DNA of 64,000 bases from Microcebus murinus (Eukaryota; Chordata; Mammalia; Primates; Cheirogaleidae): positions 22,452,727-22,516,726 of the forward strand of contig NC_134115.1 of assembly GCF_040939455.1 (NCBI RefSeq). The letters are read 5' to 3'. A program made the position numbers and the translations under genes. Shown piece by piece: positions 37,241-48,810 of this stretch. The stretch's first letter is position 1. Each line of letters starts with the position of its first letter. Below the pieces are notes generated by a model. The model was not told where the DNA came from. It saw only the letters and a program-made list of their open reading frames with translations, and did no database searches.

Positions 37241-38335
37241 AGTGCTGGCAGGGGGTAGTGATGGGAATGCAGGTTGCAAGTAGGATATAATGGGATCCAG
37301 AAATCACAGCAAAAGAACCCAAGATGAGGGTGTGTGTACTATGCTGGAGTTGTTCTGAAAGTTAGTTAACAAGCTAATTACCAAGATGCAGTACAGTAAT
37401 TCTGCTTCCAGTAGGCTGGACATTTGTGGCTTCAGAGCACACCAGCCCTATTCTATCCAGGCTTGAAATATTCTTAGTTAAAAATGACTGCTTTCCTAGG
37501 CATGTGGTCCCCAGGCAGCTTGCCTACTGCGAATCCAGTTCTTAATGTAAAATGTCTTTCCAGCACAGAAGTTCACTGCCAATTTATTGAAGTTCATGGA
37601 GAGAATGATATCAGTTGACAAAAGTGTATTAGAGAGGGGTGCTAAGTTTCATGAAGAAAAGTAGAGGGGTGAAACAGACCAGGGACTAGGCATCTAGGAA
37701 AGCAAACATTGTCAGCTGAATTCATACCATGGTTACCATCAATCCATTTTTCATCACAACCACCCAGGTTGGAAAAAAAGATACTGCAAGAGCAATCAGA
37801 ATTGTTGTGCTCTGCCTAATGCACTCATAGTTAATGCAGAGAATTTCCTTTTGAACATTCTCATGTAAAAAGAACTGCAAAGATTGGGGGGTTAAATGGG
37901 ATCCAGGGGTATAAGAATATTTTTAAGGACAAATGATTTAAAAATGAGATTGACGGAGATTCTGAGGGAGATGATGGCTCACTATAATGGAAAGCTCTAA
38001 AAATAAAATTCTGAAAATATAAATCACAAAGGGTCTCAATGAGGAAGCAAGGCAAGAGGCACTTAAAGAAACTAGTGCCACTTCACAGAGAACTCTCTGT
38101 GAATTTGGTATTTAAATATTTATAAGGAGGACAGAGCTTTCAGGGTTTCCTGCCAGGAGCCCTGGATCCCTGCAGGGGATGGGATATTGAAAAGGGCCTC
38201 TTCGCACTTTCCAGTGGCTCCGGGAGCACATGACATGATTGAGACTTCTTTACCTGCCACCAGGGCCATCGTAATCAGACCCCTGTTGGTATTGTTAGCT
38301 CATCTCTCTCACTCTGTGCCCCAGCCCTTGACACC

Positions 38336-38724
38336 TGCTATGGTTTGAATGTCCCCTCCAAAACTTATATTGAAATTGAATTGCGATGAAGAGGTGGGCC
38401 CTTTAAGAAGTGATTAAGTCATGAGGGCTCTGCCCTATGAATGGGTTAATGCCATGATTGTGGGAGTGGGTTAGGTATTGTGGGCGTGGGCTCCTAATAA
38501 AAGGATGAAGCTCACCTCCCGTTTTTCTCTCATGCACACACACTTTCTCACCACGCGATGCCTCCTGCCATGTTAGGACGCAGCAAGAAGGCCCTCACCA
38601 CATGCAGCCCTCAGTCTTGGACTTCTCAGCTTCCAGAACTGTGAGCCAAATAAACTTCTATTGTTCATAAATCACCCAGTCTGTGGTGCTCTGTTATAGC
38701 ACCAGAAAACGGACTAAGCTAGCA
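38336..38724 (+). mobile_element. Solo LTR of MaLR type (MST/MLT1-like)
   Basis: Begins tgctatggtttgaatgtccc, with gtgattaagtcatgagggct, caccacgcgatgcctcctgc and gagccaaataaacttctatt, ending ggactaagctagca. No internal retroviral coding sequence is attached. Confidence 0.82.
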
Positions 38725-39247
38725 CCCAAGGCTCCAACAGGGAGAAACTCCTGACACGTTACAGATGCTCACACCTTCCTGTCCCTGTCCAGCCTCTGTC
38801 TCTAGCTCTATCCTTCCACTCTCGGCTCCTGCCCAGGAGACCGACACCCTGCTGCCTTATACCCCTGAGAGGCTTTGTAGAGTATTTCCGCTCCAATTCT
38901 TTTCATAACACATCACGGAATTTTTCCCTCTATCTGTATTTATTATAGTATCAAATCCAAAAAGGGAGCAACTATATTCTATTTTTTCACCATATTATAT
39001 TCCCTGTGCCTAGCACAGTACTTAGCACATGGTGAGTGTTTAATAAAAGTTAGGAGAGCAAATAGAGTTAATGCATTAATGTAAGATAAACATGAAAGAG
39101 TACAGCAGGAAGCATGTAACAATCTAGTGGACATTTCTTTAGTGAATTGGTGTGTGACATGCAGCAACATTCTCATACGGGTATATTATTATTTATATTT
39201 CACTGGTGAAAAAATGGTTGTTCAGAGAGTTAGACTATCTAGCCAAG

Positions 39248-39763
39248 TGTGGTAGGGAGAATAATAGTCCCTAAAGATATCCAGATCTTTATCCCTGGAA
39301 TTTGCAACTATTACCTTATATGGCAAAAGGGATTTTGCAGATGTGATAATGTTAAAGACCTTGAGATGGGGAGATCATCCTAGATTACCAGGGGTTGGGA
39401 GGTGGCAATGTAATCACAGATGTTCTTCTAAGAGGGAAATAGAAGCAAAGTTTACTACAGGACAAGCTGATACAATGGTCTCAACAGAGCGAGAGATTTA
39501 AAGATGCTATCACTGATTTTGAAGATGAGGAAGGTGCCATGAGCCAAGGGATGCCACGAATGCAGCTCCAGAGCCTGTGGAAGACAAGTAAATGGGTTCT
39601 CCCCTGGATCCTCTGGGAAGGCGGCCCTATTTTAACCTTGACTTTGACCCGGTGAGACCGGTGTCTGACTACTGACATCTAGAACTGTAAGAGAATAAAT
39701 GTGTGTTGTTTTAAGGTGCCAAATTGTAGTCAACTGTTAGAGTAGACGTAGAAAACTAACACA
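39248..39763 (+). mobile_element. Solo LTR, MLT1 type
   Basis: Begins tgtggtagggagaataatag, with accttatatggcaaaaggga, ttttgcagatgtgataatgt and cttgagatggggagatcatc, ending gaaaactaacaca. Flanks ccaag and gcaag may be a degenerate 5-bp target duplication. No coding part. Confidence 0.8.
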
Positions 39764-40189
39764 GCAAGATTACAAATGCAAGTCAGCATAGGAGAGTCAG
39801 CAGATGCATTGTCCTGACTCCAGAGCTCTGCCATTATTATCGGTTTTGGATGAGTTACTTAATCTCTTAGTCTCAGGGCAAAAAGCTATGTGGGACACCA
39901 TTCTTGCAGAAGAGTCAGGCAGCAGCCTTGTTTACTCTCTGTGAGATGGTGGAGGAGTCATGCTTACACTCATCTGAGCACTGCTAGTATAGACAAGATG
40001 CTTGTGGAGAGAGGCATCCAGAGACTCAACTGGCTGTGCCTTGCTCACCCCCCAAATGCTCCTACAGCAGCCCTGGCAGGGAGAGTGGAGCCTGCAGCTG
40101 GGGAGAATGAGGGGCTGGGTGAGGAGCAGGGAGAGGAGCTCCATCTTCCAAGAGAAGGGGTACTTCATCTGCACCCACATGCCTCATCT

Positions 40190-40355
40190 GGTTTACTCCT
40201 CAGCATTGGAGCTGTTATTATTTCCTTTTGTAGACGAGGAAAGTGAGAATTAGAGAGATTAAATAATTTATCCAAGGTTATAATGGTAAGTGGCTGAGCT
40301 GGGACTCGAACTCAGGTCTCTCTGGTCTAATTCCTAGATCTGTGTGCATAATATC
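40190..40355 (+). mobile_element. MIR SINE relic
   Basis: tagacgaggaaagtgagaat and gctgagctgggactcgaact match the MIR core. Confidence 0.78.
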
Positions 40356-40362
40356 AGTGTCA

Positions 40363-40549
40363 GTGATTCTCAACATGGGACTAGCAGCATCAGCACCAAC
40401 TGGGAATTCACTAGAAACATAAATTCTCAGGTTCCACCTTGTACCTACTGAATCAGTAAGTCCGAGTTGGGGGAGGCAGACAGGAAGCTGTGTTTGCACA
40501 GGCTGTCCAGATGATTCCACTGCCCACTCAAGTTTGAGAACAACTGCTT
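40363..40549 (+). mobile_element. MER5A hAT relic
   Basis: cagtgattctcaacatggga at the start, actgaatcagtaagtc in the middle and caagtttgagaacaactg at the end form the inverted-repeat-bounded MER5A. Confidence 0.78.
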
Positions 40550-40828
40550 CCGCGAGTCTTCTTGGACTCCTTTGGAAGGACACTCACCATCTCAGCCAGG
40601 CTCAGGCTGCTGAGATCTTGCACCAGCAGAAGCAAGTGGCCAATGTGCACAGTGCAGGGATATTCCCAGATTTGCCAACCAAAAGGGTGAGTGATATGTA
40701 CAGACTTTTGATAGGGTTTAGGAAAGAGGTAGAGGAGGGACCCAGAACAGAGTTAGAGATCCTGCTGACTGCCTGGAGAGTGAGTTTGATATGGAACAGT
40801 TCGTAAGATATGGGTAAACATCATCTTT

Positions 40829-41124
<296 letters not shown>

Positions 41125-41383
41125 AAGCTTCATCTTTATTCTATTTTAGAGTTGTCTGGTAATTAGACTGAGACAACATCAAGAGACTGATGTCTTTGTT
41201 GACAACCATTAGATTAAGCTATAGGTTGACTGCACCTGCCTGTATCTGGAGTTCTCAGTCCTGGGTATGGTCCCCATGTTCTTGGAGCTTACCAGATGGG
41301 GAGACCAAACTTTAATGATCAGAAGCCCATTGACCACATATCACAGGATGGGGCAGGGCCAGAGTTAGGTGCTGGAGGAGGTT

Positions 41384-41417
41384 TTCCATATTCTGCTGGC
41401 TTCCATATTCTGCTGGC
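41384..41417. repeat. 17-bp tandem duplication
   Basis: ttccatattctgctggc occurs twice with no spacer. Confidence 0.95.
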
Positions 41418-42354
41418 CTCATGAAGGATTTGCAAGCTAGAACATTCCTGGATGATATATCTATTAATCAGTTTCTTCTCTGGCACAGGCATCAGAGGTC
41501 AAATCGCCCTAGTCCAGCCCCAAGGGGCCCTCTATGGTCTGCGACTGTCTCGCCACCTCCTCACACCGTCTTCCGTGGGAACAGCATAGGCGGTTCTTCA
41601 TTCCCCAGCTCTGGGTCATTGTGTTTTACTCCCACAGAGCTGGAAGGCGGAGGTGGTGGATTGATTAAGGGAAAAGGACAGTATGGGCCAACCTAGTAGT
41701 GGAATAATTGCAAACTAAGACTTATATATTTTGGTAGAGAAAAATCTGAAGATAAATCTTTCTAGGTAGCAGTCCTGAAGAAATAATAGGTATTGAGTGG
41801 TGAGAGCATGGAAAGATAAATTTTCATCTTTTGGTTTTTATATAACCCCTTAGACTTGTAGTGGATTTTGAGATGACACCTTTACTGAACCAACTGCTGG
41901 TTTCTTTTCCTGTGCTCGGCTCCTTCCAACATAGTTTGCAACATGCCCACAAAGGTTGCATCGACTCAACAGTTATCCAGCCAGTGAGTTGATATTTTTG
42001 ATCTGACGTAGTTTAATCCTCACCGTCCCTGTCCCCAGGCTGGAGTCAAACCAACAGAAGCATCAACATCTTACTTGTCCTACCTCTGCAAATGAAACAG
42101 TATTTTCATTCATTCATTCAAAAATTGTTTACCGAGCCAATATTTATGCCAGGAACTGCTAAATATGGGGGATACAAAGATGAGAAAAAGCAAATGCAAT
42201 TCCTGCCCTTACAGTCTGGAGTGGGAGAAGGCCTCAAGTAATCACAAAAACTAATGTGAACTTGTGGCTCTGCAGTGTGAACGAGGAATTCACCAGGTGC
42301 CATGTCTGCAGAGGGTCCAGTGGGTGGCTTGGCTGATGTGAAGGACTCAAGGAA

Positions 42355-42371
42355 AGGAAGGAGAGAGAGAT

Positions 42372-42424
<53 letters not shown>

Positions 42425-42452
42425 CAGAGAGAGAGAGAGAGACAGAGAGAAT
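42355..42452. repeat. (GA)n microsatellite
   Basis: About 95 bases of GA repeats with regular CAGA interruptions, giving gacagagagagagaga units. Confidence 0.95.
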
Positions 42453-42596
42453 TGAAGTTGAGATGAGGGGGTGTCAGACTTAGCAGAAGTCTTGTTAATG
42501 GGTCCTGTATTTACCCCAAAATCCACAGGTTTCAGCAGGAGACTGTTGTGATTAGATTTGCATTTTGAAAACCAGGGAAGAACAGAAAATGGTTCT

Positions 42597-42717
42597 GAGA
42601 CTGAATTTGGAGATGGGATTGTCTTGACCTGGTGATGGATCGGACTTGAGAGGAAGGGAGAAGATGGGCCAGGTGACTTCTGGTTTCTGTCTTATCTGTG
42701 GCTCTTCTCCTAACATA
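42597..42717. repeat. Copy of the L2 segment at 44810-44930
   Basis: The two copies share ggattgtcttgacctgg and gacttgagaggaagggagaa exactly. I count about 12 differences over 121 bases. Confidence 0.8.
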
Positions 42718-42904
42718 GAGGGGGGAGGAGAATGGTTCACAGATTGCTCCTGGCCAGTGACGATGGTAGCTGACCCAGTGTGGGAGTGGTGGGGATAGAG
42801 GGAAGAGAACAGATTAAAAAATATATATAGGAGGTAAATTAACTAGATGGGGCAATAGATTGGATCTGAGTAGAGAGGAAGGAAAAAGAATGAATCCAAA
42901 ATTA

Positions 42905-43120
42905 CAGGTTTAGGTAATAGTAATAACGAACACATAATGTGCCTAATGCACGCAGGCACTGTTTTAAGTGTTGTATATGCACTAAGTCCTTTAATCCTCA
43001 CAATGTGCCTGGGAGAGAGGTAGGTTATCATCATCCAAATGGGGCACAGAAAGGTTTAGTGTATTTTCTAGGGTCACACAGCCAGTAAGTGACGGAGACA
43101 GGATTTGACCCCAGGGAGCC
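42905..43120 (+). mobile_element. MIR SINE relic
   Basis: tttaatcctcacaatgtgcc, agggtcacacagccagtaag and caggatttgaccccagg are MIR phrases. Confidence 0.82.
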
Positions 43121-43230
43121 CCCTTCCAGATTTTGTGATGGTAACTATGACATTAAAAACCTTCTCTTGGAAAAGATCATCTTGGGATCTGGCAAAAGGA
43201 CACATTCTGATTGAGTAGGTCTGTTCTCAT

Positions 43231-43703
43231 TGTATTAGTTTTCTATTGCTGCCGTCACAAGTTACCATAAACTTTGTGACTTAAAAAAACACCCATCTAG
43301 TAACTCGCGGTCTCTGTAGGTCAGACGTTCGGGCACAGTGGGGCTCAACTAGTTCTCTGCTCTGGGTTTTACGAGGTTGATGTGGAGGTGTTGGCAGGCC
43401 GTGTTCTTTCCAGAGGCTCTGGGCATGAGTCTGCTCCACATTCCTCCGCTGTGGGTCAAATCCTTCTCAGGCCTCGAATCTCTCTGACCCCTCTCTGCCG
43501 CATGCCCCTCCTGCCTCCCTCTTCCATCACATCTCTCTGTCTAACTCTACCTTGGGCTCACCTGCGAAATTCAAGCTGATCTCCCTCTTTTAAGGTCAGT
43601 TGATAAAAACCTTTAATTTCTTCTGCAAAGTCCCTTCACAGCGGTGAGTGCCCAGGGACTGGGAATCCTGGCGGGGTGGGAGGCATGTTTAGAATTCTGC
43701 TGC
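43231..43703 (-). mobile_element. MLT1-type LTR, antisense
   Basis: Starts tgtattagttttctattgct and ends ttagaattctgctg, the reverse complement of a MaLR LTR. Partly deleted in the middle. No coding part. Confidence 0.62.
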
Positions 43704-44079
43704 CCCGCTAACCGGTGCCTAGCTACTGCTGCTGCTGCTGCCGCTGCCACCGGTCCACACTCTGAGTGGCGAAGTCCTAAAGCATCAACTTTATTGAGTT
43801 TGTGCCAATGGATTTGCATGTGTTTTAGGATCGGCGACAGAAACTCCATGAAGTCTCCTGCCATTTTCCCTTTACATTGCCTAGAAGTGGGCTGGAAGGG
43901 CTCTCAGGAATGACACTGAAGAAGGGAAACTGAGGCATAGACACATAGAGGGCCATACTGAAGTCACACAGAACCAAAACTAGAACTTAGTTGTCCCAGT
44001 GTCTGAATCAGGGCTATTTCTTTTCTGTCATTTACTCAGTTATTCACTTAACTATTCACTCATTGATTTTTTTTAATCT

Positions 44080-44935
44080 TTGGATCACAGAGTTCTCAAC
44101 ACCTACTCTAGGAGACATTTCACTAGGTTCGTGAGATACAAGGTATTTACAGACTTTGGCCCCATGCAACGAACTTTGTGGTGAGAATTACAAACAAATA
44201 CTCTTACAAGTAACTAGATACTTGTCATATAATTGATAGAAAAGCGAAGTAGAGGCTTCCATGAAAGCTTGTAATGAGATCTAACCTTACCTGTAAGGAT
44301 CAAGAAATGAAGAAATGGCATTGAAATTGAGGCCCAGATGCTAAATGTTAGCCTGGGATAGATAATTAGGGCAGGAGAGTGTTAAGCGGGAGGGGAATGG
44401 CATGTGGGAACCTTCTGGGGTGCAGGGCAGAATAGAAGAATCAGGGAAAGTCAGTAAGATAGAAAATACTTGGGGAAGCAAAGAGCACCATGAGATGAGT
44501 TTAGAAAGGTAGGGTGGCTCAGGTTGACCATGGCCTTCAAGGTCATGGAAAGGAATTTCAACTTTATTTAGGGAAATGGGAAGCCACAGGAGGGTGGAGT
44601 CTCATGCTGAGCTTTGGATTTTTTTTTAAAAAGCATGTGGCTGGTGTGGCCAGTGAGTGGGGGAAGAAGGAGAAGATGCAGGGCTGTGGACACAGCAATG
44701 CCCTGGGGCATTCAGTGAGGCTAATTAGGAGATATTGCAACAGCTCAGGTGAGAAGCAGCTTGATCTAGGGTTCTGTGGACTACAATAGGGGCAGCGGCA
44801 GGGAATTCTGAGACAGAATTTGGAGGTGGGATTGTCTTGACCTGGAGATGGATAGGACTTGAGAGGAAGGGAGAAGATGGGTCAAGTGACTTTTGGTTTC
44901 TGCCTTAACTGTGGCTCTTCAAATAACATAAATCA
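44080..44935 (-). mobile_element. L2 relic, antisense
   Basis: ggccttcaaggtcatggaaa, gggaagccacaggagggtgg and aggagatattgcaacagctc follow reversed L2 ORF2-3' region in order. It contains the probable source of the segment copied at 42597-42717. Confidence 0.65.
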
Positions 44936-45382
44936 ATTAAACATCACATCCCTATATATAATAAAAAACCCTTACATTTCCTTGATAGTTTAGCTTTTAT
45001 TATATTGTAACCCTTATGATTCAGGTGGCAAGAAATTCTGTTTAATAACCATCTGGAAGGAATTGATGTTTTAGCAGATTTGTCAAAGGAGCTTACAGAA
45101 TGTGGTAACTTCCAGCATTCTAATGTTTCTTCTAATGTTCCCAATATCTCCATTTTTGTCTTCATCATTTCAACTAGGGGTAAAGGATGCAAATAATGGC
45201 CTCTCAACAAAGCAAAATCATTAAGCAAAGAGGCATCATGTCCTCATTCCTTCTGAGCAGCCATTCCCTTATTTGCTATGGGTCTATCCTGATTTTACCC
45301 ATGTGGCCACTGGTCCCCGCTAATTTTAATGATATTGACTCCTACCTTGTTCTTGAACTCCTAGCCTCAAGTCTCTTTTTTT

Positions 45383-45712
45383 ATTTAAAAAATTTTTTTT
45401 TTCAGAGATGGGGTCTTGATCTCTCAAGTGCCCAGGGTGAAGTGCAGTGGCACAATCACAGCTCACTGTAGCCTCGAACTCCTGGGCTCAAACAATCTTC
45501 CTGGCTCGGCCTCCTGAGTAGCTAGGACTATAGACATACACTGCCACACCCAGCCAATTTTTTTTAAATTAAAAACATTTTTTTTTTTTTTTTTTGTAGA
45601 GCTGGATTCTCACTCTGTTGCTCAGGCTGGTCTTGAATTCCTGGCCTCAAGCGATCCTCCCGCCTCAGCCTCTCAAAAGTGCTAGGATTACAGGCGTGAG
45701 GCACCACACGTG
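45383..45712 (-). mobile_element. Old Alu (AluJ-like), antisense
   Basis: Reverse Alu with gtgcagtggcacaatcacag and a long internal T tract between monomers at about 45578-45596. Lacks the strepsirrhine spacer. Confidence 0.88.
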
Positions 45713-46948
45713 GCTGACTCCTGCCTGTTCACACAAAGAACTGTGTGGCCACAGTGTGTATTCCTGGGTGGCTATTGCTCTGTTAACAACAGAAAACATA
45801 CACCCGGGGCCTGACAATGGCATGCAAACCTGATGCATACGCCACCGTCATGGCCTGAAGCTTGTTTTGACGGGCATTCTCCTTGGCTCTTGCATTTCTC
45901 CTTCTGAACGCTCTGATATCAGATCAAATCAATCCCAGACTTTCTACCCACCACTGGAGAGATAAAAAGGGGATAAAGCCAGGCTGTTGGAAGTATTGAA
46001 TGAAACACCCCGCGGAAAGCCTCCAGCTCAGCACACAGGAAGTGCTCCACATATGGGAGCTATTATGACTGTTTTCACTGTCAGGGATGCTAGCACATCA
46101 CTTTCTTTCCTTTCACTCTTCTCTGGTGATGACAGTTTGGAGGGCGAGGGAGCCCTTCTCTTAGGAGGAAAAGGAAGTACTGAGCATGCCTGTGGCCCTA
46201 AGTCCAGGCTTAAAAAACTGGGCCCCGCCAAATGTGCTGCTCTGACCACGGTCATCACAGGGAACAGAAGCTGCGGGCGGTCCCCCTCATGTGAGCTCCT
46301 CTGACAGCCCAGCACCCTGTCCTTTCATGTAGCCGGCCCAGCGCAGCCATCAGTCCCCAGGGATGGAAGCAAATGTGGCCTCCTCAGCATTCTGTCTGAA
46401 TGAATGCGTCCCCAGTGTGTTGGCAGGACCCCAAGGGTTGACTCAATGGAGTCCGTGGGCAAGTCAGTTAGCCTCTCTGAAAGACGTTGATGACTCTGAT
46501 GACAAGAAGCTGGAGGAAGGACAACAATCCAGCGAAGGTCCTTTGCAAGTTGGCCCCATGGGTCTCCCCAGCCCCTCAGCACAGCTGCCCACTCCCTGCG
46601 GGGGCTCCTGCCACCTCTGTCCACGAGCCCTTCACACGGCTTTGTGCCTTTCTACAGGTGCTCTCTCTTTCTCTCAAGATTCCTTCTTAGCTATCCTAAC
46701 CTCTGATTTACCAGTCCTTGCTCATCCTTTAAGACTCAGGCCAAACGCCACTTTCCTCTCATGTCTTTTTATTCATGCATTCCACAAATATTTACTAAGC
46801 AAGGCACTGTGCTGGATGCATAAGGCACAGCTGGGGACAAGACAGGCACAGCCCCAGCCCTCATGGAGCTGACTGACAATAAATAAGTAACTGGACCACA
46901 GAATGTCACACGGTGGCAAGTGCTATGGAAAGACCAAAAAATGTGGGC

Positions 46949-47255
46949 AGGCTGGGCCCGGTGGCTCGCACTTGTAATCCTAGCACTCTGGGAGGCCAAA
47001 GTGGGAGGGTTGCTTGAGACCAGCCTGAGCAAGAATGAGACTCCATCTCTACAAAAAATAGAAAAAAATTAGCTGGGCACAGTGGTGTGCACCTGTAGTC
47101 CCAGCTACTCAGGAGCTGATGCAGGAGGATCGCTTGAGCCCAGGAGTTTGAGGTTGCTGTGAGCTAGGCTGATGCCACAGCACTCTAGCCTGATCAACAG
47201 AGCGAGACTTTACCTCAAAAATAAAAACAAAATAAAAATTGAAAAAAAAACAGTG
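46949..47255 (+). mobile_element. Alu inside L2
   Basis: Dimeric Alu starting ggctgggcccggtggc, with shortened spacer. Flanking repeat gtgggcag follows the A-rich tail. Confidence 0.92.
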
Positions 47256-47483
47256 GGCAGGTGTGGGGTGAGCAGTGATCTGCTCTAAAAGGAAAAGTTA
47301 TTTTTGGACTAAGTAAGGCCTGTGGGATGAGAAGAAGCCAGCCATATGAAGGGCAGGGCTCTTGAGCACAAACAAGCTGCTTTTCTTTGAAAGACAAAAA
47401 GAAAGTTGGTATGACTATAAGATGGGAGCCATGGGGGAAGGTGGCATGAGATAAGTTCAGAAAGATCTCAGGTAAGGATTCAG

Positions 47484-47618
47484 TTTTTTTTTTTTTTTTT
47501 TAATATAGATGAGGTCTCCCTATGTTGCTCAGGCTAGTCTTGAACTCCTGACCTTGATCAGTCCTCCCTCCTCAGCCTCCCAAAGTGCTGGGATTACAGA
47601 TGTGAGCTACCACCAGGA
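47484..47618 (-). mobile_element. Alu monomer, antisense, inside L2
   Basis: A T run followed by a single Alu arm (atgttgctcaggctagtctt, caaagtgctgggattacag). Only one monomer is present. Confidence 0.82.
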
Positions 47619-48467
47619 GTTCAGACTTTATTCTGTGTAAATAGAAAGACAAAATCTAATTTCATAGTTGTAATGGTACTATGCTGTGTAGAGAATGAAT
47701 TGGGGGTGGTAGGAGAAAAAAAGAGACAAGAGGAGAGGAGAGGAGAATGCAGGGTGCTAGCTCTGGTTATATGATGCAGAGGCTGATATGATAGTCCAGG
47801 ACGGTGATGATGTTGGTTTGGCCCAGGGTTACAGCTATGAAATGGGCAGAAGTAGACCATGTAGAGATAGATTTTGGAAATACAGTTAACGGGACTTTGC
47901 TGATAGATTGGATTTGGGGGAGGAAACAAAAAAAAAAAAAAAAAAAAAGAGGAACCCTGAGCAGCTGAGTGGATGGACTGCAATGCCATTTACTGTGATG
48001 GGAGAGATGTGGTGGCAAAGATGGCCAGGGCTTGGGCTGTCTGACGTCTATTTTGGACGTGTTAATTTTGAGAAGCCTAGTAGATGTTTCAAGGGAAATG
48101 TCATGTAGTTAATTGAATGCGCGGGTATCAATCTTGAGGGAAGAGATCAAGAATATATACATCTTGATTGTCATCAGCATAGAGATGGCATTTAAAGCCA
48201 CAGGACTGAATACGACCTCCTGGAGAGAGAGTGGAAGGCAGAGAGCAGAGGACAGCAGCCAGGAAGACATCCAAACATTGTCGCCCCAGGCAGGACTCCC
48301 AGCCCCCACCCCAGTGACCTCCCTGACCACTTCCCCCTTGGAGTGAATAGTGAATTTCTCCCATCTTTGCAGGGCTGTATTGAGATCTCCACAGATCCTA
48401 GATTCTCCAACCTCTGCATCATACCAAACATATGAAAATCACCTTCATCCTACACTAAATTTAATTA

Positions 48468-48810
48468 CAGTCATGTGTTGCATAATGACATTTTGGTCAG
48501 TGATGGAGTGCACATACAATGGTGGGTCCATAAGATTATAATACTGTATCTTTACTGAACTTTTTCTATGTTTACATACACATTTACCATCGTGTTATGA
48601 TGGCCTGCAGCATTAAGTACAGTAACATGCTGTACAGGTTTGTGGCTTAGGAGCAGTAGGCTATACCATGTAGGTGCAGGTATGCAGTAGGCTGTACCAT
48701 CCAGGTTTGTGCAAGTACACCCTATGATGTTCTCACAACCGTAGAATCGCCTCACAATGCATTTCTGACATATCCCTGCTGATAAGTCATATACATGACT
48801 ACATACAGTT
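48468..48810 (-). mobile_element. Tigger-like DNA transposon relic
   Basis: cagtcatgtgttgcataatg at the left, ggtgggtccataagattata, and the block gtaggctataccatgtaggt match a Tigger-class element I remember. Subfamily not certain and no transposase frame. Confidence 0.6.

Larger units (their letters stand above)
42100..42925 (-). mobile_element. L2 relic, antisense, with GA array and inserted segment
   Basis: Reverse L2 phrases (attacagtctggagtggga-like text near 42210, gattagatttgcattttgaa at 42551, gggcaatagattggatctga at 42850) surround a GA microsatellite and a 121-bp segment duplicated from 44.8 kb. Confidence 0.6.
46770..48300 (-). mobile_element. L2 relic, antisense, interrupted by two Alu insertions
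   Basis: ccacaaatatttactaagca and ccctcatggagctgactgac at one end, and attgtcatcagcatagagat and gcatttaaagccacaggact at the other, follow reversed L2 in order across about 1.5 kb. Confidence 0.7.

Noticed and set aside
43729..43750. Short CTG/CCG triplet run
   Set aside because: Only about five units inside non-coding sequence next to an LTR relic; not notable.
46363..46872. Plus-strand open frame of 169 residues
   Set aside because: No recognisable domain, no splice or promoter context, and its end runs into an L2 relic.
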